Below, one piece after another: positions 1 through 10,607 of a stretch of 64,000 nucleotides of DNA (positions within the stretch are counted from its first letter, which is position 1; every line of letters starts with the position of its first letter). Both the position numbers and the translations under genes were made by a program. The notes under the pieces were generated by a model. That model searched no databases, had not been told where the DNA came from, and saw only the letters and a program-made list of their open reading frames with translations. The DNA is from Phylloscopus collybita (taxonomy: Eukaryota; Chordata; Aves; Passeriformes; Phylloscopidae). The stretch is from positions 6,769,001-6,833,000 of the forward strand of contig JAJNNQ010000029.1 in assembly GCA_027886175.1 (NCBI GenBank). The letters run 5' to 3'.

Positions 1-2692
1 AAAAGAATTCAATGAGTGTATTTAATTGGTTTTCCACAAACCAGGATATATTTTCAGAGGCAAGTCTTTCTTGTGGTAACAGACTTTCTTTTGTGAATCC
101 TTTTCCCGAGCTGCCAAAAATATTTGTCCCTTGGCAGGCAGCCAGCACTGATTTTAAGCCCATAGCAGGAGCTATTCTCTAACATGGTTGCCTTCACTGA
201 GAGGAGCTTTCTCAGCGTTGTTCTGGTGGTTTCTGCAACAGTCAGCACATTCTTGGAAACATGCTCTAGCTCTAAATTAGGGATGAAATGCAGTAATACA
301 TTGCTCTAAATTTTGCACACCTGTCAGCAGCAGCGTTTGAAGCTTGAAAGTGCTGCAAGATGATCCTCTTTCTCCAATGCCTTCCTACAATTCAAGGTCT
401 CCTTGAAATCAGCAGCAAATGGCATGAGGGTTAGGTACTGACTCACCCAGTCCATCCTCTTGGTGTAACAGCTCTTTCTGGTCTCACATTGCATTTCCCC
501 TAGTAGTCTCTACAGGCAGGAATACTGGGAGAGATTTTCCCAAACACATTAAGAAATAGATTTTAGTATTTAATTTATTTTTTTTTTTTTATGGACAAAA
601 CATGTGAGACAGTAGCAATTGAGCTGGGTAAAAGATTCTTTTGCTGGTGATTAAGATCAAATTGAGGTAAAAAATAGATTTTGCATATTTTTATTACTCT
701 TATAATGGGCAGATTACTGCTGCAACATATAACTCAGTGCTTGGTAGCATCTGGTGAGAGTCATATACTCATAACTTGAGGTTTTGAGAAGAGAGATTAC
801 CAGGATTCCAATATGATTTCTTAAGCATATCTCCATCTTTTGGAAAGACTTTTCAGTATTTTATTGTGACTTCTCATGCTCATCTAATCACACATCACTA
901 GAAATCACTACATCTTTGTTGTGCCAATGCAAGGAAAAGACAAGAAATTGTATAAAATACAATTTGTTAATGAATGTAGTTGCAGCCAAATTCAATTCTC
1001 TTAAGTTCTATATACTTGTACCACAAGTGTGGTTTTGCATGGCTTAGCTCTTAATCTTCTGCTTTTTCTGTGAGTTACTTTATTTTAACTAAAAGCATTA
1101 CAGGTTAAGTTCCCCAGTGGGGGCACAAAACTCCATATGATAATCAATAAGTAGATGTTGGAACACTGAGAAAAAATATCAAATTACTCTCTTTAAGGCT
1201 TTGGGGGAATTTTCAGGGAAAAAGATCCAGTAAGTGGTACTTATCAATTCTCGTTCCATTGAAGAAAAGAAATCTGCAAAATCTGCTAGAGAAGAGTTAT
1301 TTATGTTTCTCTTTCTCTTCCTCTACTTCCACAACCAAAACAACCCCTAAACATTAAAATACCCTACTAAAAATGTCTGTTTACAATACTGCAGGAGGAA
1401 ACAAAGGAATAAGGCCTTAATTCACTTTCATTTGTCTGGAATATTTATTTAAAAAAATGGATGTTTAACAAAGGAATGCAATTTCAAATCCATATCCACC
1501 TGACAGTTTTCTTTGGACATTAGAAAAAGAAGAGCAGATAAACTGAATAATCCTATTCCATTCTTGTTTGGCTTAAAGAAAGAGCTCCATCTTTAGCTGT
1601 GTCCTTTTGTAGTCTGTATTTCAGGTATTTCATGGGAAGCAGTTATACACAGTGAACTATCTTTAAGATTGTTTGTTGTCTTACAATTTACCCAATTATA
1701 ATAAACATTACTATTAAAATTATAGATATATCCTTCCTTTTGACTGCAATTAAACATTCACCTGCTCCTGCAGAGCGCAGACCTAACTTTTTGCATATAG
1801 GTATTATTTGGATAGGCAGATGCATATTTGCATAATGTAGGGCTTATTTTTTTCAGTATTCCTTTCAGCAACATATTTATAAGAGAAAAAGCATTTTTTA
1901 TTATCAACTTCCCCACAGGAGCTGTGCATCACATTTGCCCTGTTTCCAAAGAAACCAAAGCTCATAATCAGCTTTCTACCATTTTTAATTCTAGAAAGAT
2001 GAAAACATGTTGGGCTGTGTGTTTATTTTGTTTAGTTTGGGATTTTTGATGGTTCACATTGGAATTCAGAGAAGGCACTGTTCAAAAGCATTTTCATACC
2101 TGAGGTACTGGTTGCAAAGACATATAAACAAAGTTTTTAAAAGGTGCAATTACAAAGCCCAACTGGAAACCCTACTCTACACTCTAAAAATGAAGATTTC
2201 TCCCAAAGCAAACATACATAGAAGTAAAAGGTAATTTGCCCCAGTGAGACTAGATGAAAATCAAAAGACTGTCCCTTCAAGAAAAACATATCATCCTTTA
2301 TCACTCTGAATGGTTGCATTATTCCTCTGCTGCTTTTGTGCTTCAGTTGAGTAAGTTAAGGTATTAAACAGTATTGCACATCACAACGGAATATCAAATG
2401 AATTGTATGATAACGAGTGAACACATCTACTATATTCTTATACACAGACACCTTTTATATATTATGTAAAAGAATCCAACTTGAGAGATCTAGCTCATTT
2501 TTCATTTCAAAACTGTTTTGTAGAGAACAGTTACAGTGTTAGTTACTTCAGTATTAAATACCAGATTCTTTGAAAACTGTAAGGTGGAGAAAGGTGAAGC
2601 AGATAAAAGTACATTACCAGTCACTGTCATCACTGATCTCACCATTTCAGCAATGACAACCAGCAAGAACAAATTTTAATCCTGTTTTGCCA
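1..2692. other. Intergenic, no recognised feature
   Basis: AT-rich sequence downstream of TLE4. The open frames here are short, unrelated to any family I recognise and typical of chance. I see no repeat, RNA gene or exon I can name. Confidence 0.6.
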
Positions 2693-2862
2693 TTCAGCAC
2701 ATAAATGCTCTGTTTGGGATAAATCTCAGGCATACGGTATTGCTCTTGGGGATGGTGCTGTGCAGGGCCAGGAGCTGGACTCAGTGATCCTTATGGGTCC
2801 CTTCCAACTCAGCTTATTCTGTGATTCTGTGATTCTGTGATTCTGTGATTCTGTGATTCTGT
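2693..2862 (+). mobile_element. CR1 LINE 3' end with octamer tail
   Basis: This stretch matches the 3' end of avian CR1 elements in sense orientation: a 'caggagctggactcagtgatcc' type block, then 'gggtcccttccaactcag', then the tandem octamer characteristic of CR1 ends. The same blocks appear in reverse complement at about 48.72-48.83 kb, which confirms a shared family. Only the 3' tail is present, as expected for a 5'-truncated insertion. The left edge is approximate. Confidence 0.85.
2817..2862 (+). repeat. (TGATTCTG)n terminal octamer repeat
   Basis: About five uninterrupted copies of the 8-bp unit TGATTCTG end the CR1 copy. CR1 elements end in short 8-bp tandem repeats rather than poly(A), so this is the element's own 3' terminus. 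Confidence 0.9.
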
Positions 2863-3778
2863 AAAATGACAGTGATGTGTCAGGACTCCGACAGGCTACA
2901 TAGAGGTCATACCAGTGTCTTGGGCAGACCTTAAAAATTACGCTCACCATCCTATTTTACAGGTAGCTGCCCATACTGCTGAGTGATTTTATTCAGTAAA
3001 ACTAATGCCCTGTGGAAAATTAAGAAAAGCAAAGTGGAACAAATACATTCCTTTTCAGGAGGAACTACCATTCCTCCTGATTGCAAAAAAATAAAATTTC
3101 CTGCTGCAAAGAGAGAGGCAGGTTAAAATTGATTGCATCTTAAAAAAGATATGACCATTTTCAGGGTTTTATTGCTTCTTCTCAGAACAAAGGACTATCA
3201 CATCTTTGGCTGCTGGACACATGCTCAAGCTAATGACTAAGCCACCCATACACATTCTTGTACCAGCTTGATTCTAAATTTTGATGTCTCTCAAAATTTA
3301 AGATGCTTATACAGAAGAAAATATTTGACTTTAATCACTTGAATGGCAATGTCTTACAACCTAGTGATGCTTCTGTTACAAAAGAAAAAAAAAAAAAAAA
3401 AAAGAAAAAGAAAAAACCCAAACAAACAAACAAACAAAACCACAAACAAAACAAAAAACCCAATGCCATCAGGAAAATGTATCAAAAAATGGAGCCTGAT
3501 ACTATACATACATACAAGTGAAACTGATCGTTTTTTTCTTGTTTGAGATAAAATATTTGGCTAATGCATACCACTCTCTTGTAGCTTATCTGCATGCAAC
3601 CAAAGAGACCATTGGATAGGTAAAACACTTAAATCGGCTAACCACTTATATACAGTTCATAGTGATTTAACAACTTCAAGAAATACAGTTCTCTTCAGAG
3701 GAATAATCTTTTATCTACTGAGAGCTAAATACACTTTTTAAAAACTTATAAATATGTCTTTTGTCTTACCATGATAAA
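2863..3778. other. Intergenic with one A-rich tract
   Basis: No gene seen. At about 3380-3460 there is an A-run followed by (AAAC)n simple sequence. The lysine- and asparagine-rich open frames across it only reflect that composition. Confidence 0.6.
3380..3460. repeat. (A)n / (AAAC)n low-complexity tract
   Basis: A run of about 19 A residues grades into AAAG and then AAAC repeats. No retrotransposed gene body lies next to it, so I treat it as simple sequence rather than a processed-pseudogene tail. Confidence 0.85.
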
Positions 3779-3784
3779 GTGGTT
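3779..3784. repeat. Target site duplication GTGGTT (left)
   Basis: GTGGTT directly precedes the TG end of the solo LTR and is repeated directly after its CA end at 4085-4090. Confidence 0.75.
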
Positions 3785-4084
3785 TGAAGTGTTCCCCTTC
3801 CCTCTGCCCCCCGAGGCCCGCTGCTAGCTCAAATTTAGGGAGGTTAGGGTGAGGGAATCTTCAGGATCGGGAAATAAAACCAAAAGAGGCTCTTACCCTG
3901 AGATGTGTTCCAAGGTTTATTCCAAGAAGGGGTTCCCAAGGCGAAAGAGGGTGAACCCGGAGAGAAAGGGGGTTTTATGTATTTCAGGGTAGGGGGCGGG
4001 GTTACCCTTGGGCCAAAGGCCATAGGTCAGAGTCAAGGGGCAGGTAGGGTTTCACAGGGAGGGCAATGCCAGAGGGATACAACA
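3785..4084 (-). mobile_element. Solo LTR of an endogenous retrovirus
   Basis: A 300-bp GC-rich block in an AT-rich context. On the minus strand it begins TGTTGTATCC and ends AACACTTCA, so it has TG...CA termini, and it is flanked by the 6-bp direct repeat GTGGTT. In that orientation an ACATAAAACC TATA-like element (about 3972-3982) precedes an AATAAA polyadenylation signal (complement at 3916-3921), the normal U3-R order. No retroviral internal region lies beside it, so it is the product of LTR-LTR recombination. It differs in sequence from the LTRs of the provirus at 7-14 kb. Its exact family needs a repeat library. Confidence 0.8.
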
Positions 4085-4090
4085 GTGGTT
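4085..4090. repeat. Target site duplication GTGGTT (right)
   Basis: Second copy of the 6-bp repeat flanking the solo LTR. Six bases is the integration footprint of class II (alpha/beta-like) retroviral integrases. Confidence 0.75.
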
Positions 4091-6140
4091 TACTGCAAAC
4101 ATTAACATACCTAGTCACCACATATTATTTGTAACAGAGGAAGAGTTATAAAAACTTTTATGTAAACAATCTTAGGTTTTCCTAAAAGGCTGCTTAAAAC
4201 TCTTTAATAATAGGAGACCTTGGAAAAACACTGTTTCTAGCAAATCTCCATGCTTTCCTTTAGTTTTTGGACAATATTTACCCTGATGACAGCATTTTTG
4301 TCTCAAATCCTTATATAAAAATGTCAGTAATAAAAGCAAATATATTTTTATCAGTCTCGTGTAAAGTAGGTCTTGAAAGAGAAATGCGAAGAAACTGGTA
4401 ACAGAACATAAAGTAACAGAAGCATCTTATCAAACATCTTCAACCATCCACTCACATAAAATGTCACATTTATCATAATTGACAGAACAGAAAATATACA
4501 GGATTCCAAATATTAAACAACCAGACTTCCATAATTACTGCCACCTATTGTTATAACTGATGAGCAAGGATGCACTCAAAAGGGAGAGACAGTTACACAT
4601 TTGCTCTGTGCCCCCTATTTACATAACAATGTCTGAAGAAGGCTTTCAACTGCAATGCAGTCTTTTGTCAAAGTTCACCCATCCAGAATGGGTGCAGAGA
4701 GGGAGAAATGAGACTTCAGTTGTGATAATCTATTCATTAGCAAGATGTTTAGAGGCTCAGAGTAAGTTTACTACTCTGAAATTCTAGTCTGTCTGGGAAA
4801 ACACTACAACAACCCCCCCATAACACAAAGTCATCATAAGGGACTCATAAGAGCAACACCACAGTGCTCAACAAACACCAACTGGCAGTCATTAAGATAT
4901 CCCTCAGGACGTACCTCATTTTATACGTGATCCTCATAATGAGACACAACATGCAAGGATTCTGGATTTTGGAATATCTACAGGTATGTCAGGTTTTCAC
5001 GCTAGACTGTGTTTTGATCTCAAATTTTCTGAAGCAGCATGTTAAAAATATGTTTCTGTCCTTTATGTAATCTTTCATGGAATAAATATTAAGTAGGTTA
5101 TAAATTAATCCCAAAGTAAAACATACTAGTTACATTCCCACTTCTAATCTACAGATAACAAAATGTTTCCCAGAGAAGCATGCTTATCAACTATGTTTTA
5201 ACAAGCAATAAAAGCTAAGTTAGAGCAGCATCATACAATAATTTCCATAGATATCAATAGAGTACACTATCAAAATATTGTACTAGGAGCCTCTGTGGAA
5301 AAACAGACCTGTTACTCATTACAGAAAAGAAGAAATGTGATTTACATCTGAGTCTAATATCCAATACTCAAAGTCAGTGTTGTAGGCATATGTAAAAGTA
5401 ACAGAAAACAACACCAAACAGGCTTTTCCGCTTGGTCAGAATACGATTTTAGGAGTTGATTTTATACCTCCTAACTCCAAAGACAACAAAAAAGAATCCA
5501 AGAGTTACCCAAATGATTGATGTTTATTAAAATATTAACTGTAAAACAGATTAAAAACTTTTTCAGAGAAAAATTTTTTTCAGAGAAACGTTTGGGCCCA
5601 GAGTTCAGTCTACATGTCTAGAATCAGCAACAAAGACACAACTTTGTGTTCCAGAAGTGCACAAAGATCTCAGAGAGGCTCAGTCACTGTTCACATGGAA
5701 GAGAAGGCAATCCTTTATTCAAACAAGCTGTAACCAAGGAAACAAAATAGGAGACCTAGACACACAGCCATGCATCCTATGGCTAGGGTAAATAGCCTGA
5801 AATATTGACAACAGCCAACACACAAGCATTTGCTCTGAGTCCAGAAGAGAAGACTGAACATGAGTTCCCTGCTTTACCAGTAGCTATGCCCAGGGTGTTC
5901 TCATGCAAGAAGGGAGCTCATAATTTTAGCAGAACCAGAGTTCTAAATCATGAGAAAGCTTCCACATTAAAAGTAATCTGAAATGTAAATCTCAATTTTA
6001 AAAGTTAATTAGTATCAATTATCTCAGATTTTCCCTGAAATAACATATTTTTGATAAACTTTTGGGTTGTTTGGAGGCTTTCTTTTTTTATTTGACTGGG
6101 GTTTTTTTAGATTTTTAACTATTTATCTGTAATAGTACTT
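4091..6140. other. Intergenic, no recognised feature
   Basis: AT-rich sequence with only short chance open frames. No repeat or exon recognised. Confidence 0.55.
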
Positions 6141-6560
6141 AGAGAATCTCATGGGTTGGAAGGGACCCGTGAGGTTCTCCAAGTTGAACTCTTGACTCCT
6201 CATAAGATAACCTAAAAGTTAAACTTCATATCTAAGAGTGTTGTCCAAAAACTTCCTGAAAACTTACAGGCTTGGGGCAATGACAACTTCCCTAGGGAGC
6301 TTGCTCTCAGTGCTCAACCACCCTCTGAGTGAAAAACTGTTTCCTAATATCCAGTCTGAACTTCCTTCGATTAGATTTAAGCCATTCCCTTGCATCCTGT
6401 CATCAAACAACAGGGAGATCAGTCCCTATCACTCTACTTCTCAAGCAGAAGGAAAAGTTATGAGGGCATCATTCCTCAGTATTTTCCTCTAGTATCCTCA
6501 GCCACTCCTCCTAAGTCATGCCCTTACACTCTCTTGGGTGAAGGGCACCTTCACTCTCCT
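6141..6560 (-). mobile_element. CR1 LINE fragment, antisense
   Basis: In plus orientation it opens with 'atgggttggaagggacc', the reverse complement of the CR1 3' tail. It continues with 'ccctctgagtgaaaaactg', 'cctaatatccagtctgaac' and 'cagccactcctcc', all familiar parts of the CR1 3' region read backwards. No coding frame survives. The right edge is approximate because the match fades after about 6520. Confidence 0.8.
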
Positions 6561-6988
6561 TTGGGCTCAAAACCTCCTATTAATCAAGGATGGGTTGCAA
6601 AATGAAGCAAAAGACCAACAGAAAAACAATGATTCATCCAGTCCCACTGCAGCATACATAGTGGGACTGAGCAGTTCAAATACTAATCTGGAACAAAAAT
6701 GCCTTTTCTTTTCCTAAGAAATATCTTGCCACAAACCAACACCGAGCACCAAGCAGCGATGCAGGGTAAAAGGCAGAAAAATTAAATATTTTCGTTTAGC
6801 TTCAAACCTGTATCGTTTGAACAAATTCAGTAACATTGTTAAGGAAATTAACAGTCTTATACTTGATTGTCCAATTTCCACAGAAAGAAAAAGTAGTAAC
6901 GAAGAATTTCTACTTCTTGCTGAGCTGCAAGCACAGGAAAACCAGAAATTGCCAATCTGCTAAGAGACTTTGCATAGAATGGAGAGAG
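6561..6988. other. Intergenic flank of the provirus
   Basis: Nothing recognised between the CR1 fragment and the proviral target site. Confidence 0.5.
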
Positions 6989-6994
6989 CTGTCC
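6989..6994. repeat. Proviral target site duplication CTGTCC (left)
   Basis: CTGTCC abuts the first TG of the 5' LTR and recurs immediately after the final CA of the 3' LTR at 14088-14093. Confidence 0.9.
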
Positions 6995-7329
6995 TGTTGT
7001 CTGGGTTTTTGCCATTCTCCTCTGTCTCCTTTAAGGAGTTTGTAAAAGTCTTGTTTTTAGCCTTCTGTGTCTTTGGAGTTAGATACACTTTCATATAAAC
7101 AAGCCATTTGTTATGGTGAAATCTAGAGATGTTTACATTCTTTTCATAAAGGAGGAGACTGTTGATGGACTGCTGCATGGTCCAGTGTGGTTGGAGAAGA
7201 AGATTTTCTTCCTCCAGTCCATGATCGCTGCTGGAACTCGATAAATGCTGATTCTGTAAATAAAGTCCTTCTTCTTTCCACCCCGGACATCGCAAGGTGT
7301 GGGTGTGAATTCTTGTGTCGGTTGCGACA
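6995..7329 (+). repeat. Proviral 5' LTR
   Basis: 335 bp, TGTTGTCTGG...GTTGCGACA, with a 3-base TGT/ACA terminal inverted repeat. A TATA-like CATATAAAC lies at about 7092-7100 and the AATAAA polyadenylation signal at 7259-7264, followed by a pyrimidine-rich stretch. It aligns along its full length with 13756-14087. Confidence 0.95.
7092..7100 (+). promoter_or_regulatory. LTR TATA-like box
   Basis: CATATAAAC in the 5' LTR, about 160 bp upstream of the AATAAA. Its twin lies at about 13853-13861 in the 3' LTR. The spacing fits a U3 promoter followed by R. Confidence 0.5.
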
Positions 7330-7350
7330 TTTGTGACCGCCGAGCGTGTG
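7330..7350 (+). other. Degraded primer-binding site, tRNA-Trp-like
   Basis: The bases right after the LTR contain TGACC, CCGA and CGTG blocks in the order found in the tRNA-Trp complementary site used by avian alpharetroviruses, but shifted by single-base indels, and the expected leading TGG is lost. The assignment is tentative. Confidence 0.4.
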
Positions 7351-7453
7351 TGTGAACCGTGGGTGAGATTTATAGCTCTTCCCCCCCTCCCCACTCCTTG
7401 CTTTGAATCGGTAACCGTGGGCTGTTTGGCACTTTGCCTACAGTTTTGTGATA

Positions 7454-8056
7454 ATGGCACTCCCTGTGCTTTCCAGCCAGCATTCTGTAGTATTGGAAGT
7501 TTGGAAGGATATCATGGAGGAGAGAGGCTTGGTCGACCTTGCCCCGGTGGCCTTTGCGAGATTGTTCTGGTGGGCTAGAGGTCAAGGCTTTTTCCCGGTC
7601 CCTGGGGAAGCGTTCTCCGGGGCCGTGTGGGCTCGTGTGGGAAAGCACATTGCAGAAGCTCTCTCTATTAAATTTACTAGGGAGATAGCGGAACTTTCGG
7701 CAGCTTGGAAACAGTTTAATAGGTTTCTGCAGAGACTGGACTCCGTCAGCTCTCAGGCTTCGGTGGAAGACCAGAGTTCCCAGGGAGAACCGCCCGTCTT
7801 GCATACGGACGAGGAGTTGGGGGAGGAAGCCGAGGTTCTCTCGGAAGCCGAGGTGCAGGGACTTGAGTTGGATATTGAGTCTCTGTTCGGGACAGAGGTT
7901 TCTCCCTCTGTTGGTGACGGCACGCTGGGGGTGTTTCTGTTTCGAATCGCGATCCTGGTTCCCTCGGGGTGGAACCAGCTCCCAGCCCGCCAACTCCTCG
8001 CGGCGGGCGAGGCGGGGAGGGGGATGTGGCTTCCCTCCGTGCCTTCCCGGCATTAG
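7454..8056 (+). pseudogene. gag, matrix part (5' fragment)
   Basis: The open frame can be read from a GTG at 7448, but the first ATG is at 7454, 124 bases after the LTR, so I start there. Residues 1 to about 80 (MALPVL..., with WWARGQGFF and a helical WKDI block) look like the short helical matrix domain of betaretrovirus-like Gag. No glycine follows the initiator Met, so classical myristoylation is not predicted. After about residue 100 the chain turns acidic (Glu-rich), as linkers after matrix often do. The frame stops at 8056, while similar composition continues in the other two frames, which implies an indel at about 7.95-8.0 kb. Matrix would normally direct Gag to assembly sites, but here no full Gag can be made. 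Confidence 0.75.
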
Positions 8057-9170
8057 GGGGCTCCGAGGACTCCCTGATTGGGTCCTCGCCTCTATCTGAG
8101 CCAGAGTTGACGACTGGTCTCTGCCCGACTTGCGGAGGGCCGATGTCGAGGGGTCAGGATGCTGTGAGAGCGAAGGGGTGGCCTCACCGCCGCCACCCCC
8201 TCCAGAGGAGAGGGCCCCGGCTGCCTCTGCCTCTGCGCTGCCTACTGGGCAGGCGCGGGCGGCAGCAGCTGTCAGGGATCGCTTCCCAGACCCCACGCTC
8301 CCGCTCCACTCGGGACAGGCGGGGCCAGCTATTGGCCGTGCCCCGGGCGACACACTTGTGGGAGGTGTCCCAGACCCTCTCTGCCCCGCGCAACCCCTGC
8401 TGAGCGCAACGGGTGGCGCTGCCTTTGGTCTGAGCCATGTCCCTGGCAGTTTGGAGCGGATCCCCTCCGCACCTGAACCCTCTGCGCCGACAGCGCTGGC
8501 TCAGAGGCGGGACAAAGCCGCGGCTCCCCGAACTGCGCCACTACCCCCGCCCGAGCCTTCCCCCCCAACCTGAACCCTCCGCGCCGGCCCCGCCGGCTCG
8601 GGGGCGGGGAAAGGCTGCGGCTGCCCGAGCCATGCCGCTCTCCCCGCCCCGTCCCGCCCCCGCGCCGGTCCCACTCCGGTCTGCGTTGGAGTCAGGGGCT
8701 GTGCCGGAGGCTGTGTCTGCCACGGCGCCTGCTGCCCGCGCTGCGGCGGCCGGACAGCTGATAGACACGGGCTCTGCCGAGGCTGCGGCAGAGGTGGACA
8801 GTGTGGGGTCGGGCGCGAATGGTGATATGGCTGGCAGGAGACCCGTGATCGCCCGGAGCCGCGGGCCTCGGGCTGCTGGCTCCCCCTCCCCGGGTTTGTG
8901 GACGCTTCCCCCATGCCAGGTGACCGTACGTCCGAGGGAACACGGACGATTTTGGCGAGAAGTCAAAGAAAAGGTTGAAGAAATAATTGATGGTGCATTT
9001 GCAAATCGTCTCGTGGAATATGGAGATGGCTTCTCTGGCTCTGATGATGCTGTAGGGGGCGTGGTATCGGGTGATGTTGACCAGACTCCCAGTCAGGCGT
9101 CTGCCTCTGCCCCTGTGGGACCCACAGGGCGAGATTTAGCGGATGCAGCCACCTCTTCGGGGGGTACCGG
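8057..9170 (+). pseudogene. gag, Pro/Ala-rich middle region
   Basis: Very GC-rich, with two overlapping proline- and alanine-rich frames (8130-8573 and 8437-9279) plus a shorter one containing CPTCGGP (about 8121-8140). This is the position of the phosphoprotein or proline-rich spacer between matrix and capsid. None of the three frames crosses the whole stretch, so at least two indels are implied. Near 8960-9010 a charged block (FWREVKEKVEEI) appears, then a Ser/Asp/Gly-rich linker leading to capsid. At over 1 kb the region is unusually long for Gag of this class. Composition and length make assigning mature proteins unsafe. Confidence 0.6.
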
Positions 9171-10302
9171 GCTTTCCCTGTGCTTAAGGGCGTTACTCAT
9201 AACACTTATAACCCTTTGTCGTGGAAAGCTACATTGGAACTCCGTGATCGGGTGGGAAAGCATGGTCTGGGTCTGTTGAAGTCATGCAGATGCTCCGAGT
9301 GATTGCCGCTGACTCCCTGACACCTTACGATGTACGCAGTCTGGCTCGTGTTCTTTTTCTGCCTGTGGAATACGACATTTTTGAGTCTAAATGGGCTCAG
9401 TTGGCAATCAGGGCAGTCGAACAGAATACCACGCTGGGTCCACAGAACCCCAGGCCTGCGATTGGCACTGATGTGCTGCTGGGCACGGGCAATTATGCCA
9501 GTCCTGATGGGCAGGCTGGTTTTGATCCCCTTGTGTTAGATCAGTGCCGGACGACAGGTATAGCAGTGTTGGTTCAGACCATAGAAATGGCTGCTCTGAA
9601 ACAGTCCTTTGTGGTTGTTATCCAGGGGGCCAATGAGTCCTTCCTGCAATTTGCAGACAGGCTGACTGCCTCTGTGGAGAAGCAGGTGGCAGATCCTGGG
9701 TCAAGGCACCTTTTGCTTAAACAGCTTGTGAGACTCAACTGCAATGCTGACTGTAGGAGGATCATAGAGGCCCTTCCCGGTGATCCCTCTGTTACCCAGA
9801 TGGCAGAGGCTTGTGCGAGGATAGGTACCCCAGACCATGCCATGGTTGCCCAGACGGTGCAGCCTACCTTGGCTCCCATGGTGCAGCCTCCTGTGGCAGC
9901 TGCAATGCAGCCTGCTCTGGTTCCTGCGATGCAGCCTGCTGTGGCTCCCACCGTGCAGCCGGCCTGGGTAGTACCGCAGGGCTGGCAGCAACAGCAGAGG
10001 AACGCTCAGGCCAGCAAGAAACAGAAAAAGAAAGTACAGGAGGACACGGGTCCCGAGTGTTGGTGTGGTCGGTGTGGACGACCAAACCATACAAGATCTG
10101 TCTGTAAGGCAGCTGTTCATGTAATGGTCAGGCTTTGCCGGACTCGGGAAACGGGAAGCAGAGTGCCAAGGGGAAATGCGCACAGACCCAAAGCTTTCCC
10201 CAAGCCCTGCAGCCGATGGAGGTCTGCTTAGCCAGCTCACAGCCAGCACCTGCAGCTCATCAGCAGGTGTTGACGTCGGCACAGCAGCAACAGTTGTTTT
10301 AG
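9171..10302 (+). pseudogene. gag, capsid and nucleocapsid
   Basis: The longest frame is 9284-10231 (315 aa). The capsid amino end lies in another frame just upstream (about 9171-9275), so a frameshift sits near 9280. The capsid major homology region is clear at residues 113-135 of the long frame (VVIQGANESF, then FADRL). A Gln-Pro-rich repeat spacer follows (residues 191-228), then a basic KKQKKK patch and one CCHC zinc knuckle: C261, C264, H269, C274, spacing CX2CX4HX4C. Shortly after the knuckle the family-like continuation moves to a third frame, ending at a stop near 10302, so the annotated 10231 stop is probably an artefact of an indel near 10.12 kb. The expected role is virion core formation and RNA binding. 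Confidence 0.85.
10146..10152 (+). other. Candidate gag-pro frameshift heptamer GGGAAAC
   Basis: GGGAAAC fits the X XXY YYZ slippery pattern. Read as G GGA AAC in the frame that ends near 10302, a -1 slip enters the dUTPase-protease frame, which is open from this point to 10553. Betaretroviruses use heptamers of this type at gag-pro. No downstream pseudoknot was modelled. Confidence 0.55.
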
Positions 10303-10589
10303 AATCCTGCAAAATACACAGGGTCCCTCTGGATGCCTTTGGTCCCTTGGGTGATGGCATGAGCGCCTTTCTTATGGGGCGGTCGAGTGCTACCATCCAG
10401 GGCATCATTGTGCACATGGGGCTCATTGACACGGATTTTATGGGACAGATTTCTGCCATGGTCTCCACACCCACCCCCCCTCTCACTATCCCAAAAGGGA
10501 CACGGATCGCTCAACTTGTCCCCTTTAAGTCTTCTGTTTGCAGGAGAGCTGACTGATCACGGGGAGATGGTGGCTTCGGATCTACTGGG
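10176..10589 (+). pseudogene. Retroviral dUTPase domain
   Basis: Trimeric-type dUTPase encoded 5' of protease, as in betaretroviruses. All five motifs are readable. In the 126-residue frame: motif 1 AGVDVGTA (30-37), motif 2 GRSS (69-72), motif 3 GLIDTDFMGQI (82-92), motif 4 GTRIAQLVP (108-116). Motif 5, GDGGFGSTG, lies at 10563-10589 in the same frame but beyond an in-frame TGA at 10554-10556, so this copy loses its last motif. The enzyme hydrolyses dUTP to limit uracil in viral DNA. It lies immediately downstream of the candidate frameshift site and upstream of protease, with no frame change apart from the stops. Confidence 0.9.
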
Positions 10590-10607
10590 CCGCCTCCAGT
10601 TCACTGA

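Noticed and set aside
2817..2862. Regular 8-bp repeats as a possible CRISPR-like or satellite array
   Set aside because: There are no spacers, and the unit is the normal terminal octamer of a CR1 element.
3303..3546. Lys/Asn-rich open frames
   Set aside because: They merely translate the (A)n/(AAAC)n tract.
7370..8353. 327-codon minus-strand open frame over the start of proviral gag
   Set aside because: It is antisense to clear gag coding in very GC-rich sequence where stops are rare. No recognisable domain.
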